Below are positions 6,264 to 13,335 of a DNA stretch of 19,066 bases, piece after piece (position 1 is the first letter of the stretch; each line of letters starts with the position of its first letter). Source of the DNA: Solidesulfovibrio magneticus (GTDB taxonomy: Bacteria > Desulfobacterota > Desulfovibrionia > Desulfovibrionales > Desulfovibrionaceae); assembly GCA_002482565.1 (NCBI GenBank), contig DLGG01000082.1:1-19066 (forward strand), given 5' to 3'. The notes below the pieces were generated by a model. The model was not told the DNA's origin. It searched no databases and saw only the letters and a program-made list of their open reading frames with translations. A program made the position numbers and the translations under genes.

Positions 6264-7658
6264 TCAACGCCGGAAGTCCAGGGAAAAATCATAGACCGCC
6301 ACCGTCTGGACCGAACCGCCCGTGCCTTCGGTCCAGCCGAAGCGGATGACGTCCAGGCCGGTGTTGTACCGGCCAGCAAGGGTCGTGGTGTGGTCCAGAA
6401 GCGGCATTTCGGCGGCATAGTCGGCGGTGACGTCGTCTTGGCCGGAAGCTTTGGGATCGACCCACACCTTGACGCGGTAGGTGCCGCTGGCCGCGCCCTC
6501 GCCGGTGCGATGCAGCTCCAGGCGCAAAGCATGGGGCTCGCCGTCCTCCAGCCAGTTGGGGCCGGAAGCGGCCTTGGCCTTGGCGACGTAGCCGGCGGAG
6601 CCGGCGGGTGGATTCGTGCCGACGCCGTGAGCGTTGTCGTCGTAGCTGGCGTTTCGCCCGGAATCGTCGCCCCAGTAGACCACGGCGACATGATTTTCGT
6701 TTCCGGCGTCATGCCGGTTGTTGGTTTCGGTTTCCTTGCCCTTGCCCTTGTTGGGGTAGGTGTCCACCTCGACGGCCAGTTTTGGCGGGGCAATGCCCAG
6801 GCCCGAGGGGCCGGGACCGGCATAACCGAGCAGTTCGCCCAAGGACCCTGAAGCCGGACCGCCGGAAGCTGTCGCCGCACTGTTGTCGGCGGATATGACG
6901 GCAAAGGTGTAGCCGTCGGCGCAGGACGTGGAATCGGCGGAAGCGTCATAGCAGGAAAACGTGAAGCGGAAAAAGGCGCGCAGCCCTTTGCCCAGGGTGC
7001 AAGCGCCGTCCTTGCAAGCGCCGCTTGGACAAGGCGTCGCCGAACAGGCGCCGTAATCGCCGCCATACCAGATAGCGCCGTTGGTGTCGGCGGCATTGCC
7101 CCCCAGCCGCACCCAGCCGCCGGCATAGCGATTGGCGTTGGCGGCCCACAGCGTGGCCCAGTCCGCTTCGGACCAGCCGCTTTGGGCGTCGGGCAGGTCC
7201 TTGTCAAAGACCAGGACGGCGTATTTGGAATTGGCGGTTTTGCCGACAACCGGAAGAACGAAGTCCTCGATGTCGTCGTCAAAGGTGATGGGCTTGGTGG
7301 ACTGGCGTTTGACGGTCAGGCGGTAATTGGCGTTATCGGCAGTGCTGCCCAGGCTGGTGACCGTGTAAAAGCCCTGGGCGTCTGGCCCGGATTGCATGAT
7401 GGTAAACGTGCCGCCGGCCAGGGAGTAGGCGCCTGTTTTGCCCACCGACCAGAAGTTCAGGCCGGAAAGCGCGAGGTAGTAAGCCCGAGCATCCTGGACG
7501 CCGGCAAGGGAGGTGGAGAGCGTGCTGGAATAGAGCTTTGTTAACGCGACGGCAAGTGAGCTTACAATCACTAGCCACGCCGCAACAAATACAAGCGAGC
7601 TGCCTTTGTTTTTTGATAATTGGATTGTGCGTAAAACTGATCTGCACTTATCCGGCAT
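6264..7658 (-). CDS. PilX/MshP-Q-like pilus protein fused to an L-type lectin-like domain
   Basis: About 464 residues. The N-terminus carries a basic patch, then a single hydrophobic helix (about 19-42: SLVFVAAWLVIVSSLAVAL) followed by ARAYYLALSGLNFW, the PilX-like pattern of minor pilus proteins that lack the usual G-F-T-x-x-E cleavage site. The C-terminal half contains LLGYAGPGPSGLG, KLAVEVDTYPN and ENHVAVVYWGDD, which resemble the carbohydrate- and metal-binding strands of legume/L-type lectins. Several Cys pairs (CSATPCPSGAC and others) suggest disulfides. It is the last pilin-like gene, as in MSHA loci where mshQ carries a concanavalin-like domain, so a tip adhesin is the best guess. ATG 7658 is used; a TTG at 7673 is possible, and an in-frame stop at 7677-7679 blocks anything longer. 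Neither start has a good Shine-Dalgarno. Confidence 0.72.
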   Translation of the reverse strand: MPDKCRSVLRTIQLSKNKGSSLVFVAAWLVIVSSLAVALTKLYSSTLSTSLAGVQDARAYYLALSGLNFWSVGKTGAYSLAGGTFTIMQSGPDAQGFYTVTSLGSTADNANYRLTVKRQSTKPITFDDDIEDFVLPVVGKTANSKYAVLVFDKDLPDAQSGWSEADWATLWAANANRYAGGWVRLGGNAADTNGAIWYGGDYGACSATPCPSGACKDGACTLGKGLRAFFRFTFSCYDASADSTSCADGYTFAVISADNSAATASGGPASGSLGELLGYAGPGPSGLGIAPPKLAVEVDTYPNKGKGKETETNNRHDAGNENHVAVVYWGDDSGRNASYDDNAHGVGTNPPAGSAGYVAKAKAASGPNWLEDGEPHALRLELHRTGEGAASGTYRVKVWVDPKASGQDDVTADYAAEMPLLDHTTTLAGRYNTGLDVIRFGWTEGTGGSVQTVAVYDFSLDFRR

Positions 7659-7730
7659 CCGCACACCAAACAAATATTACAAATTTTTTATTTATTCACA
7701 CTTATTCTCCCTCTGAAATAAAAAGGCAAG

Positions 7731-7765
7731 AAAAAATAGCATAAATATACTTATATAGGAATGCT
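7731..7765 (-). terminator. AT-rich intrinsic-terminator-like hairpin between the two lectin genes
   Basis: On the minus strand AGCAT (7765-7761) pairs with ATGCT (7742-7738), with an inner ATATA/TATAT stem (7756-7752 with 7749-7745), directly followed by ATTTTTT (7737-7731). It sits about 30 bases after the stop of the LamG-domain gene. The stem is weak, so it may only attenuate. It overlaps other possible hairpins (7762-7775, 7772-7783 and 7780-7794). Confidence 0.45.
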
Positions 7766-7794
7766 TTGAAAAGCAATTTTGCTAACACATAGCA

Positions 7795-9063
7795 CTAAGG
7801 ATTAGCCTTGCAGATTGTTTCTGTCGAGTGTCCTGCCTTACAATAAGCAGCACGAGTAGTTTTAAAATGATTCTTAACTTCTTCCGCAGAAAGAGCTCTG
7901 TTATATATCTCAAGATCATCCATGTATCCATTATAAAAAGTATTCTGATCTCCTGTATCATTGTCCGACTGACCGCCAACGACAAGATCAGCTGTGTTTC
8001 GGCGCGGGATAAAACTACCGACCGTCGTTGTACTATCCAGACTACCGTTTATGTAAAATTTCATGACTAAGTTGCTTGAAGAATTTTGTTCCCAAGTAAT
8101 AGCAACATGCTGCCATTTATCGCTCGTAACTTTTGTTTTTGAGGATGCCTCTACATACCGCCAAGAGCTCGAACCGGCACACAAACAACTTTTATTCGAA
8201 GAAGAGCAAGAAGTATTTTCAGATCCTTCAATAATAAACATCTTATAAACATGCCCACTCCCGGATGGCCAAAACTGAAGCGTATACACTTCATCTGCGA
8301 AAATCCCATTATCACAGACGATTTTAGATATCCCTTTATGAACTATTCCAGCATAATCGCCAACAGGAGACGTCGGATACAAAAAAACCATTATCGTACC
8401 CTTGTAAAATATATTATAATCTTCAACAAAGCTATGCACAACCCTTCCTCGATAATTACTTGAAAATTTATAAGCAGACCCCGCTATCGCCGTCGAATCA
8501 ACAACAACACCATTCTTGTTTGTGCCCTTGACACTACCATCATTGTTTGTATCGGATGAATCATCCGTTTTCCTCAATGATCCTTCTGTAGAAATAGCGT
8601 CGAACAAATCCACAAGGATCGGCGTATTTTTTTTGGTCGTACGACCAACAACGACTTCCTTCAACACATAATGAGATTGCATTCCACCAGATCCGCCAGC
8701 ATTTCCGACAACATCGATATACCAACTGTCAGAATCTGAAGCAATATTTGTAATAAAAAAAGAAGCATCTCCCATTTTCACGACGCGTGCATCATCTGTT
8801 CGCAATTTAAACAACTCTCGTTCGTCATCTTGCAGCGACACAAAATACTGAACACCGGAGAACGCTGCGTAGTATGCTTGCGTACTCATCTCCCCTGAAA
8901 TCTTCTCCTGGACGGCCGTCGAATTCATCCTTGAGACGCCCGCAGCCACGCCTCCCAAAACAACGAGAGCCGCGATAGCCCACAACAGCGAAGCCCCTGA
9001 GACATTCTCAGAAGCCAAATGGTTCTTAATATTTGCAAAAAAGCAAGCGACTGCCCGATACAT
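7795..9063 (-). CDS. PilX/MshP-Q-like pilus protein fused to a LamG/concanavalin-like domain
   Basis: 422 residues. One hydrophobic N-terminal helix (about 24-44: GASLLWAIAALVVLGGVAAG) is followed by TQAYYAAFSGVQYF, a PilX-like pattern closely parallel to that of the next gene. Residues about 185-400 look like a LamG/laminin-G-3 jelly roll: WQHVAITWE, KFYINGSLD, ADLVVGGQ and the ending GYMDDLEIYNRALSAEEV are characteristic. The domain often binds sugars or host/surface polymers. Cys residues at C250, C286, C293, C295, C408 and C418 could form disulfides. The start is well supported: AGGAG lies 6 bases before ATG 9063 and overlaps the previous gene's stop. Base composition is far more AT-rich than the flanking genes (60-base stretches from 8461 and 8581 are each 42% G+C), suggesting transfer or replacement of this adhesin. 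Confidence 0.78.
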   Translation of the reverse strand: MYRAVACFFANIKNHLASENVSGASLLWAIAALVVLGGVAAGVSRMNSTAVQEKISGEMSTQAYYAAFSGVQYFVSLQDDERELFKLRTDDARVVKMGDASFFITNIASDSDSWYIDVVGNAGGSGGMQSHYVLKEVVVGRTTKKNTPILVDLFDAISTEGSLRKTDDSSDTNNDGSVKGTNKNGVVVDSTAIAGSAYKFSSNYRGRVVHSFVEDYNIFYKGTIMVFLYPTSPVGDYAGIVHKGISKIVCDNGIFADEVYTLQFWPSGSGHVYKMFIIEGSENTSCSSSNKSCLCAGSSSWRYVEASSKTKVTSDKWQHVAITWEQNSSSNLVMKFYINGSLDSTTTVGSFIPRRNTADLVVGGQSDNDTGDQNTFYNGYMDDLEIYNRALSAEEVKNHFKTTRAAYCKAGHSTETICKANP

Positions 9064-9072
9064 AGCCGACTC

Positions 9073-9603
9073 CTACTGAAGCTTATTTACCTTCACGCGG
9101 GTCGAATACGCTTGGTTCATGCCAACAGAAGTATCATCACCTTGCATATTAAAGGAAACGCCAATCAGATTGATGTTTGGACTATTATTCGAGAACGATG
9201 TTAAAGCCGTCGAAGAATAATTAGCATAATATCTAAACTGTAGGCTTCCGGCAGCCACTCCGTCAACCAACGTATAATTCACTCCAGCATAGCGATAGAC
9301 AATAGCATTCCCGTTTTGAAAAATGAAACAGTTTGTCGAATTATAACTATATGTTATATTGGCGGCATTTCCAATTGCCCCAGCTGGGTCCAACTGCGTA
9401 AATTCTATCGTCATCCGCTGCAAAGCCATCTGGGCCTTCTGAACCACCTCGTCCGCGTTACGGGCGTGAGTATATCCCCGAGCGACATTCGTCAGCAGAC
9501 TGGTGCCAAACGCGGCAATGATGCCCATGACCACAAGAGAGGCCACGATCTCGATCATCGTGAACCCCGAACACTTGCGTCGGAGACAGCGTTGTTTCGA
9601 CAT
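9073..9603 (-). CDS. Minor prepilin, MshO/PilW-like
   Basis: The 176-residue product has a basic 13-residue leader (MSKQRCLRRKCSG) and a class III (type IV prepilin) cleavage site G|FTMIE with Glu at +5, then the hydrophobic helix IVASLVVMGIIAAFGTSLL. Prepilin peptidase should cut after Gly13. The globular part has no recognisable domain. Its position, after the C- and D-like prepilins and before the two PilX-like proteins, matches mshO in MSHA loci. ATG 9603 is preferred over 9636 because GGGAG lies 5 bases upstream and the leader length is normal. The gene starts one base from the stop of its upstream neighbour and ends 9 bases before the next start, so it is operonic. It is AT-rich like its downstream neighbour. 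Confidence 0.85.
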   Translation of the reverse strand: MSKQRCLRRKCSGFTMIEIVASLVVMGIIAAFGTSLLTNVARGYTHARNADEVVQKAQMALQRMTIEFTQLDPAGAIGNAANITYSYNSTNCFIFQNGNAIVYRYAGVNYTLVDGVAAGSLQFRYYANYSSTALTSFSNNSPNINLIGVSFNMQGDDTSVGMNQAYSTRVKVNKLQ

Positions 9604-9604
9604 A

Positions 9605-10048
9605 TCAACTCCCGCCGGCATTGCAATTCCCGGCATTCGAGCTAAACAGATATGTCAACTTGGCCCCTGAATTCGCATTTGCCGCTATTGTTACCAACAG
9701 AAATTGATTTATCGCACTATTTACAAAGACGTTTGAAGCATTCGGACAAACATAACGACGTTCAACGACATAGTAGCTTGTTCCGTTGCCATACGTGCTC
9801 TGAACGCCAACATTGATATTCGCGCAAAGTCCATTCAAATTATTGGCAAAAGACGTCTCTTTATCGGCGATCATGTTTTCCATGACGAGCTGCAAAAACG
9901 CGTCGGACTGCAATTGCTGCACCGGAACATGAGTCATTGTCGTGGAAGGCGCAAAAAAGGACACCGCCATGACCGCGACGATGCCAAACAGGACAATGGT
10001 CATGATCAGCTCAAGCAGCGTGAAACCGGACGAACGTTCCGTATTCAT
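9605..10048 (-). CDS. Minor prepilin, MshD-like
   Basis: 147 residues. A short leader (MNTERSSG) is followed by G|FTLLE and the helix LIMTIVLFGIVAVMAVSFF, a type IV prepilin signature with Glu+5. The C-terminal part carries three Cys (GLCANI, YVCPN, GNCNAGG) and ends in Gly/Ser. No other domain is seen. Its ATG overlaps the stop of the upstream prepilin gene as ATGA (10045-10048), a sign of translational coupling. By order it corresponds to mshD. It is likely a low-abundance subunit that primes or caps the fibre. Confidence 0.85.
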   Translation of the reverse strand: MNTERSSGFTLLELIMTIVLFGIVAVMAVSFFAPSTTMTHVPVQQLQSDAFLQLVMENMIADKETSFANNLNGLCANINVGVQSTYGNGTSYYVVERRYVCPNASNVFVNSAINQFLLVTIAANANSGAKLTYLFSSNAGNCNAGGS

Positions 10049-10575
10049 GGAATAAACCCCGTGTACGGCGTGACGGAGACCGATTCAACCTTGGAAGATT
10101 CCGTAACACTGATCGTTTGTGTCCCCGTAACGACCGCGGCGCTGCCGCCTGGCGTTGTGATATTCCCGGAAACCGGCTGGCCCCGGGAATCGAAAAGAAT
10201 GAAATTCGCGCCGGACAGGGCGACATTAGCCGGCATGGCGCGCGTATTTGTCCCTTGCCCAGGCAATACGGCGTTGGCGGTATCCGGATTGTCGGAAACT
10301 AATTGATACGAACTTGCCGTGAAGCTGATGCCCCAGGTATAGACGTCGCCCATTGCACGAGACTGGGCATATCGCAGAGCCGAGCGCAAGGCGTCGGCCT
10401 CGGCCATGGCCTGAACCCCTTGCGTGCCGGTACGGTTCACCACCGCAATGGCCATTATGCCCAGAAGGACCAGGACGGCTACAACTTCAATAATCGTAAA
10501 ACCCAACGTTTCCGAGAGGTTTTCTGCAATTTTCAAGTAGCGGCGTCCCCGAAGCATCGGTAAGCGACTGCGCAT
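10045..10575 (-). CDS. Minor prepilin, MshC/GspH-like
   Basis: 176 residues with a 25-residue leader ending in LG|FTIIE (Glu+5), then the helix VVAVLVLLGIMAIAVV. Downstream, ADALRSALRYAQSRAMGD is a GspH/FimT-like pattern (long helix followed by a beta domain), and the DSRGQPVSG strand is typical of that group. ATG 10575 has GGGAGG 4 bases upstream; the alternative ATG 10557 has none. The leader is long for a prepilin. It is the first of the C-D-O prepilin run. A TACAAT lies upstream on the minus strand (10654-10649) with a poor, 19-base-spaced TTGCCG, so a weak internal promoter is possible but not convincing. Confidence 0.83.
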   Translation of the reverse strand: MRSRLPMLRGRRYLKIAENLSETLGFTIIEVVAVLVLLGIMAIAVVNRTGTQGVQAMAEADALRSALRYAQSRAMGDVYTWGISFTASSYQLVSDNPDTANAVLPGQGTNTRAMPANVALSGANFILFDSRGQPVSGNITTPGGSAAVVTGTQTISVTESSKVESVSVTPYTGFIP

Positions 10576-10689
10576 GCGGCCTCCCTGCCTTCACCCTTCT
10601 AGCGCAAACGCCATCGGGCGTGAAGAGCTTTACCAGGTCAAAAGCCGTATTGTAGCCCAAGCGTCGCATGTTCCGGCAACACAGTGAAA

Positions 10690-12816
10690 CTACCAACGCC
10701 CTTGCTGCATGGGCGGCAGCATGGCGGCCATCTCGTCTATTTGGCGCAACAACTCCGCATCGGTCTCGGGAGTTTTCAGCCGAGCCAATTCCAGAAGGAC
10801 CTTGCCCTTGTACTGCTGGCCGGAAGCCACGGCCGTAAGCGACAAGTCGTAGAGATCCTTGGCGCTGGTCGCAGGACGCATAGGGTTGGCGATATCGAGC
10901 AACGTTTCATAGGCTGCCTTGAATTGCTGCAACCGGACATGGCAGGCGTAGATATTTCGCTGCACGGCTTCCCTTTCCGAGGGCATTGCCCGCGCCAGCG
11001 CCCGCTTTTGCCAGGCCAGCGCTTCCTGGTAGCGCTCCTCCTTGAAAGCCGCCAGCCCGCGCAAGGCGTACCCCATAAAGCGATCAGGGTAGGCCCGTAT
11101 GACGACGTCTGCATGAAGCGCGGCCTGGGCCGGCTGGCCGGCGGCCAGAAAGAGCTTGGCCGCGATGGTGTTGGCCGTCAGGCCTTCGGGAGCGGACTCC
11201 AGAAGCCGCTGACATTCCATGGCCGCCTTTTCCCGCTTGGCGGGCTCCATGCCTTCGAAATCAAGCTGTTGCCAACCGGCGTGGTCCAGAACTTCAAGGC
11301 CGAAACGACGCGCCAGCTCCGGTTCCTTGTCCGCATCGACATACACGGCCAGCACGTCATCAAAGTAGATCGGGACAAAGCGGGTCGGTTCGCCCAGATT
11401 TTTCTTGAACTCCTTATCCGTGACATTGGGAAGGAGATACGTCGGGCGGTATTCCTGGACGACTTTCGCCAATACCGTTTTGTCGTTAAACGACACGCTG
11501 GCGGCGTACAAATCCTTGGCGGCAAACAGCATGGTCTGCATGTCCATGCCAATCAGGTACTTGGGATAAAGCCGCCATTGCAGATACCCGCCAGGATTGG
11601 GCACGTTGTAGATGCGCCCGCCGTGGCCATGGGCCATCAAGAAATTGCATGATCCCTCGGGCAGACGCGAGCGGTCCACCGGATAGGACGGCCGATTGCC
11701 CAAAAAGGAGAATGTCGCCCACAGCGTAAGCCCCACGCACAAAAGCGACATGGCCCACAAGACGCGGGAATCGCCCCGATCCCTTTGGCGCTCGGCCCGC
11801 AAGGCGACCACATCGCCGAAAATGGGCAACGCCAACACCATGAATTCAAAAGTGAAACGGACCATCATAGGCAAAAGGACGAGTCCGCCGGCCAGGAGCA
11901 TGATCCTGTCCAGGCGCAGCCGTTTTTGCACGGCCAGCCACAAGGCGCCCAGCACGGCGCCCAGCACCAGGGCCACGGTGGCCCCCTCCACCAGGCGACC
12001 GTCCGGGAAAAACTGCAGGGCAAAAAAGCGATCCCAGGGCTGGGCGGCCAGCTCTATGACGGTCAATTCATGAAACGGCGGCGCAGCGAACGCCTTGGCC
12101 AGCAGGTCCAGGCCGGCCGGCGTGGCCAGCACGGCGTAGAGCGAGAGGATAAGCGGCCAACGCACCGGCCGCATGGGATTGGGCCTGGCTTTCAAAAACA
12201 GCGTATTGAGAAAATGCAGGGCCAGATACGACCCCAAAACGAGCAGGACGACAGGATATTCCACGCCGTGGATGTTGACCCAGACGACGGTCAGCACCGG
12301 CAGGTCCCAGGCCCAGCGCTGGCGGTAATTGACGATGTAATGGATAAAAAGAATGAACAAATAGGTGATGGCATGAGGGCGCAACAGGATGTCGCGCGGC
12401 TGCAAGGCCAGGGCGTAGGCGCACACAATGGCCAGGGCCATGAGCTTGCCGCCTTCCTCGCCGGCCTGGCCGGCCCGCCGCAAATAGGCGAATACGCAAA
12501 AGACGGAAGCCAGAAACACCAGCGCCCGGAAAATCGTCAGCGCCGTATACCCGCCCAGGGAATACAGGTGGTGCACGATGACCTGGTAGAGCCAGTAGTA
12601 GTCGAGCCAGGTGTTTTCCGTCGGCAGATAGGAAAAAAAAGGCCCTGTCGGCAGGGCCAGATGTTCGGCGATGTAAGCGCCGCCGAGCAAATGGTACCAG
12701 AGGTCAAAGTCCAGGGCGATGACGGGCCAGCGACACCATAAGACGGCAAGGCCCGTCACCAGCAAAATAAACGTAAACGGCAGCCAGTTGGCTGCCCCAA
12801 ACAGTCGTTGGCGCAT
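10690..12816 (-). CDS. Polytopic membrane protein with C-terminal TPR-like region; candidate GT-C glycosyltransferase
   Basis: 708 residues. About nine hydrophobic segments span residues 10-372. An extracytoplasmic-type loop with an acidic motif, DFDLWYHLLGGAYIAEH (36-52), and a PFFSYLPTENTWLDYYWLYQ stretch (59-78) follow the first segment; this layout is shared by GT-C-type membrane proteins, whose loop-1 Asp is catalytic. A soluble region (375-520) contains NVPNPGGYLQWRLYP, reminiscent of the C-terminal domain in related membrane proteins. Helical repeats (about 525-700) look like TPRs (AAGQPAQAALHADVVIRAYP, AFKEERYQEALAWQKRALA). Known pilin O-glycosylation enzymes are membrane proteins near pilin genes, so pilin or lipid-linked sugar modification is the favoured guess. 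Activity is unproven and an assembly role for the TPR part is equally open. AGAGG lies 6 bases before ATG 12816. Confidence 0.6.
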   Translation of the reverse strand: MRQRLFGAANWLPFTFILLVTGLAVLWCRWPVIALDFDLWYHLLGGAYIAEHLALPTGPFFSYLPTENTWLDYYWLYQVIVHHLYSLGGYTALTIFRALVFLASVFCVFAYLRRAGQAGEEGGKLMALAIVCAYALALQPRDILLRPHAITYLFILFIHYIVNYRQRWAWDLPVLTVVWVNIHGVEYPVVLLVLGSYLALHFLNTLFLKARPNPMRPVRWPLILSLYAVLATPAGLDLLAKAFAAPPFHELTVIELAAQPWDRFFALQFFPDGRLVEGATVALVLGAVLGALWLAVQKRLRLDRIMLLAGGLVLLPMMVRFTFEFMVLALPIFGDVVALRAERQRDRGDSRVLWAMSLLCVGLTLWATFSFLGNRPSYPVDRSRLPEGSCNFLMAHGHGGRIYNVPNPGGYLQWRLYPKYLIGMDMQTMLFAAKDLYAASVSFNDKTVLAKVVQEYRPTYLLPNVTDKEFKKNLGEPTRFVPIYFDDVLAVYVDADKEPELARRFGLEVLDHAGWQQLDFEGMEPAKREKAAMECQRLLESAPEGLTANTIAAKLFLAAGQPAQAALHADVVIRAYPDRFMGYALRGLAAFKEERYQEALAWQKRALARAMPSEREAVQRNIYACHVRLQQFKAAYETLLDIANPMRPATSAKDLYDLSLTAVASGQQYKGKVLLELARLKTPETDAELLRQIDEMAAMLPPMQQGRW

Positions 12817-12869
12817 TCAAGCCTCTTTCTGCAGGATGGCGTCAATAGTGGCGGGACGTGATGAAAAGG

Positions 12870-13283
12870 TCAGGAACCCGAAGCTACGGGACTCGACCAG
12901 CTCCCCGTAGCCTGAACGCCGTCAATGTCCGCTGTAATCGCAACGTTGCCGTCTAGATTTCCGCTACAACTCAGATTAGCTGTAACGCCTGAACCATGCG
13001 ACACGACGACATTACAGGCCTCCTGACTGACGACAGCCAAGCTCAAACCAGACAGAATACGTCTTGAGAAGTCAAGTGACAGCTGCGATTGCGCCGAAGC
13101 AACCATATTACGAGCGCCTTGCAGACGACTGTCATTTTGCATTGACAAATATTTCGGAACCGCAACAACAGCGAGCACACCCAATAGCACCAGAACAGCA
13201 ATGATCTCCAGAAGCGTGAACCCCTGGGGAATGCACCGCGATGCGCGGCATTGACCACATCCTTGCCTGTGCTGCCTAGACAA
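12870..13283 (-). CDS. Type IV (MshA-like) pilin, second of a tandem pair, TTG start
   Basis: 137 residues from TTG 13283: a 21-residue leader ending in PQG, then the cleavage site G|FTLLE and the helix IIAVLVLLGVLAVVAVPKYL. The mature protein is about 116 residues. It is clearly a paralogue of the pilin encoded just upstream: both have VAVPKY, MVASAQSQLSL-like helices, two Cys in the globular part and a Trp near the C-terminus (GSWSSP here, ATWNNP there). No ATG exists in frame near the cleavage site. TTG is chosen because GAGG lies 5 bases upstream (13289-13292); a longer reading to 13487 would run into the neighbouring pilin gene. The leader unusually holds three Cys (GCGQCRASRC). It is likely a second or minor pilin, reduced by the hairpin before it. 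Confidence 0.82.
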   Translation of the reverse strand: MSRQHRQGCGQCRASRCIPQGFTLLEIIAVLVLLGVLAVVAVPKYLSMQNDSRLQGARNMVASAQSQLSLDFSRRILSGLSLAVVSQEACNVVVSHGSGVTANLSCSGNLDGNVAITADIDGVQATGSWSSPVASGS

Positions 13284-13288
13284 AACAA

Positions 13289-13292
13289 CCTC
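13289..13292 (-). promoter_or_regulatory. Shine-Dalgarno (GAGG) fixing the TTG start of the second pilin
   Basis: On the minus strand GAGG is followed by a 5-base spacer (TTGTT) and TTG at 13283. It begins 3 bases after the base of the 13296-13326 hairpin. Folding of the mRNA there would leave the ribosome site exposed just outside the stem. Confidence 0.55.
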
Positions 13293-13295
13293 AAA

Positions 13296-13326
13296 GGGCG
13301 GCAAAGGCCAACAGCCCTTGCCGCCC
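13296..13326 (-). terminator. Strong attenuator-type hairpin after the first pilin gene
   Basis: GGGCGGCAA (13296-13304) pairs perfectly with TTGCCGCCC (13318-13326). The inner AGGC/GCCC adds four more pairs, one of them G-T on the minus-strand RNA, around a 5-base loop, giving a 13-bp stem. It starts 9 bases after the first pilin's stop codon. The minus strand continues TTTGAGGTTGTTTTG, which is T-rich but broken, so partial termination is more likely than a full stop. Hairpins placed like this after major pilin or other abundant subunit genes often protect the upstream mRNA and reduce read-through. Confidence 0.65.
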
Positions 13327-13335
13327 GACAGAGAA

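Noticed and set aside
10649..10679. Possible promoter before the MshC-like gene (TTGCCG/TACAAT or a GG-N10-GC sigma-54 pattern)
   Set aside because: The sigma-70 spacing is 19 bases and the sigma-54 reading keeps only the GG/GC dinucleotides. Neither is strong enough to list.
10684..12741. Two long plus-strand frames opposite the polytopic membrane protein
   Set aside because: They are compositionally biased shadows with no ribosome site or domain; the minus-strand gene has a good ribosome site and clear membrane segments.
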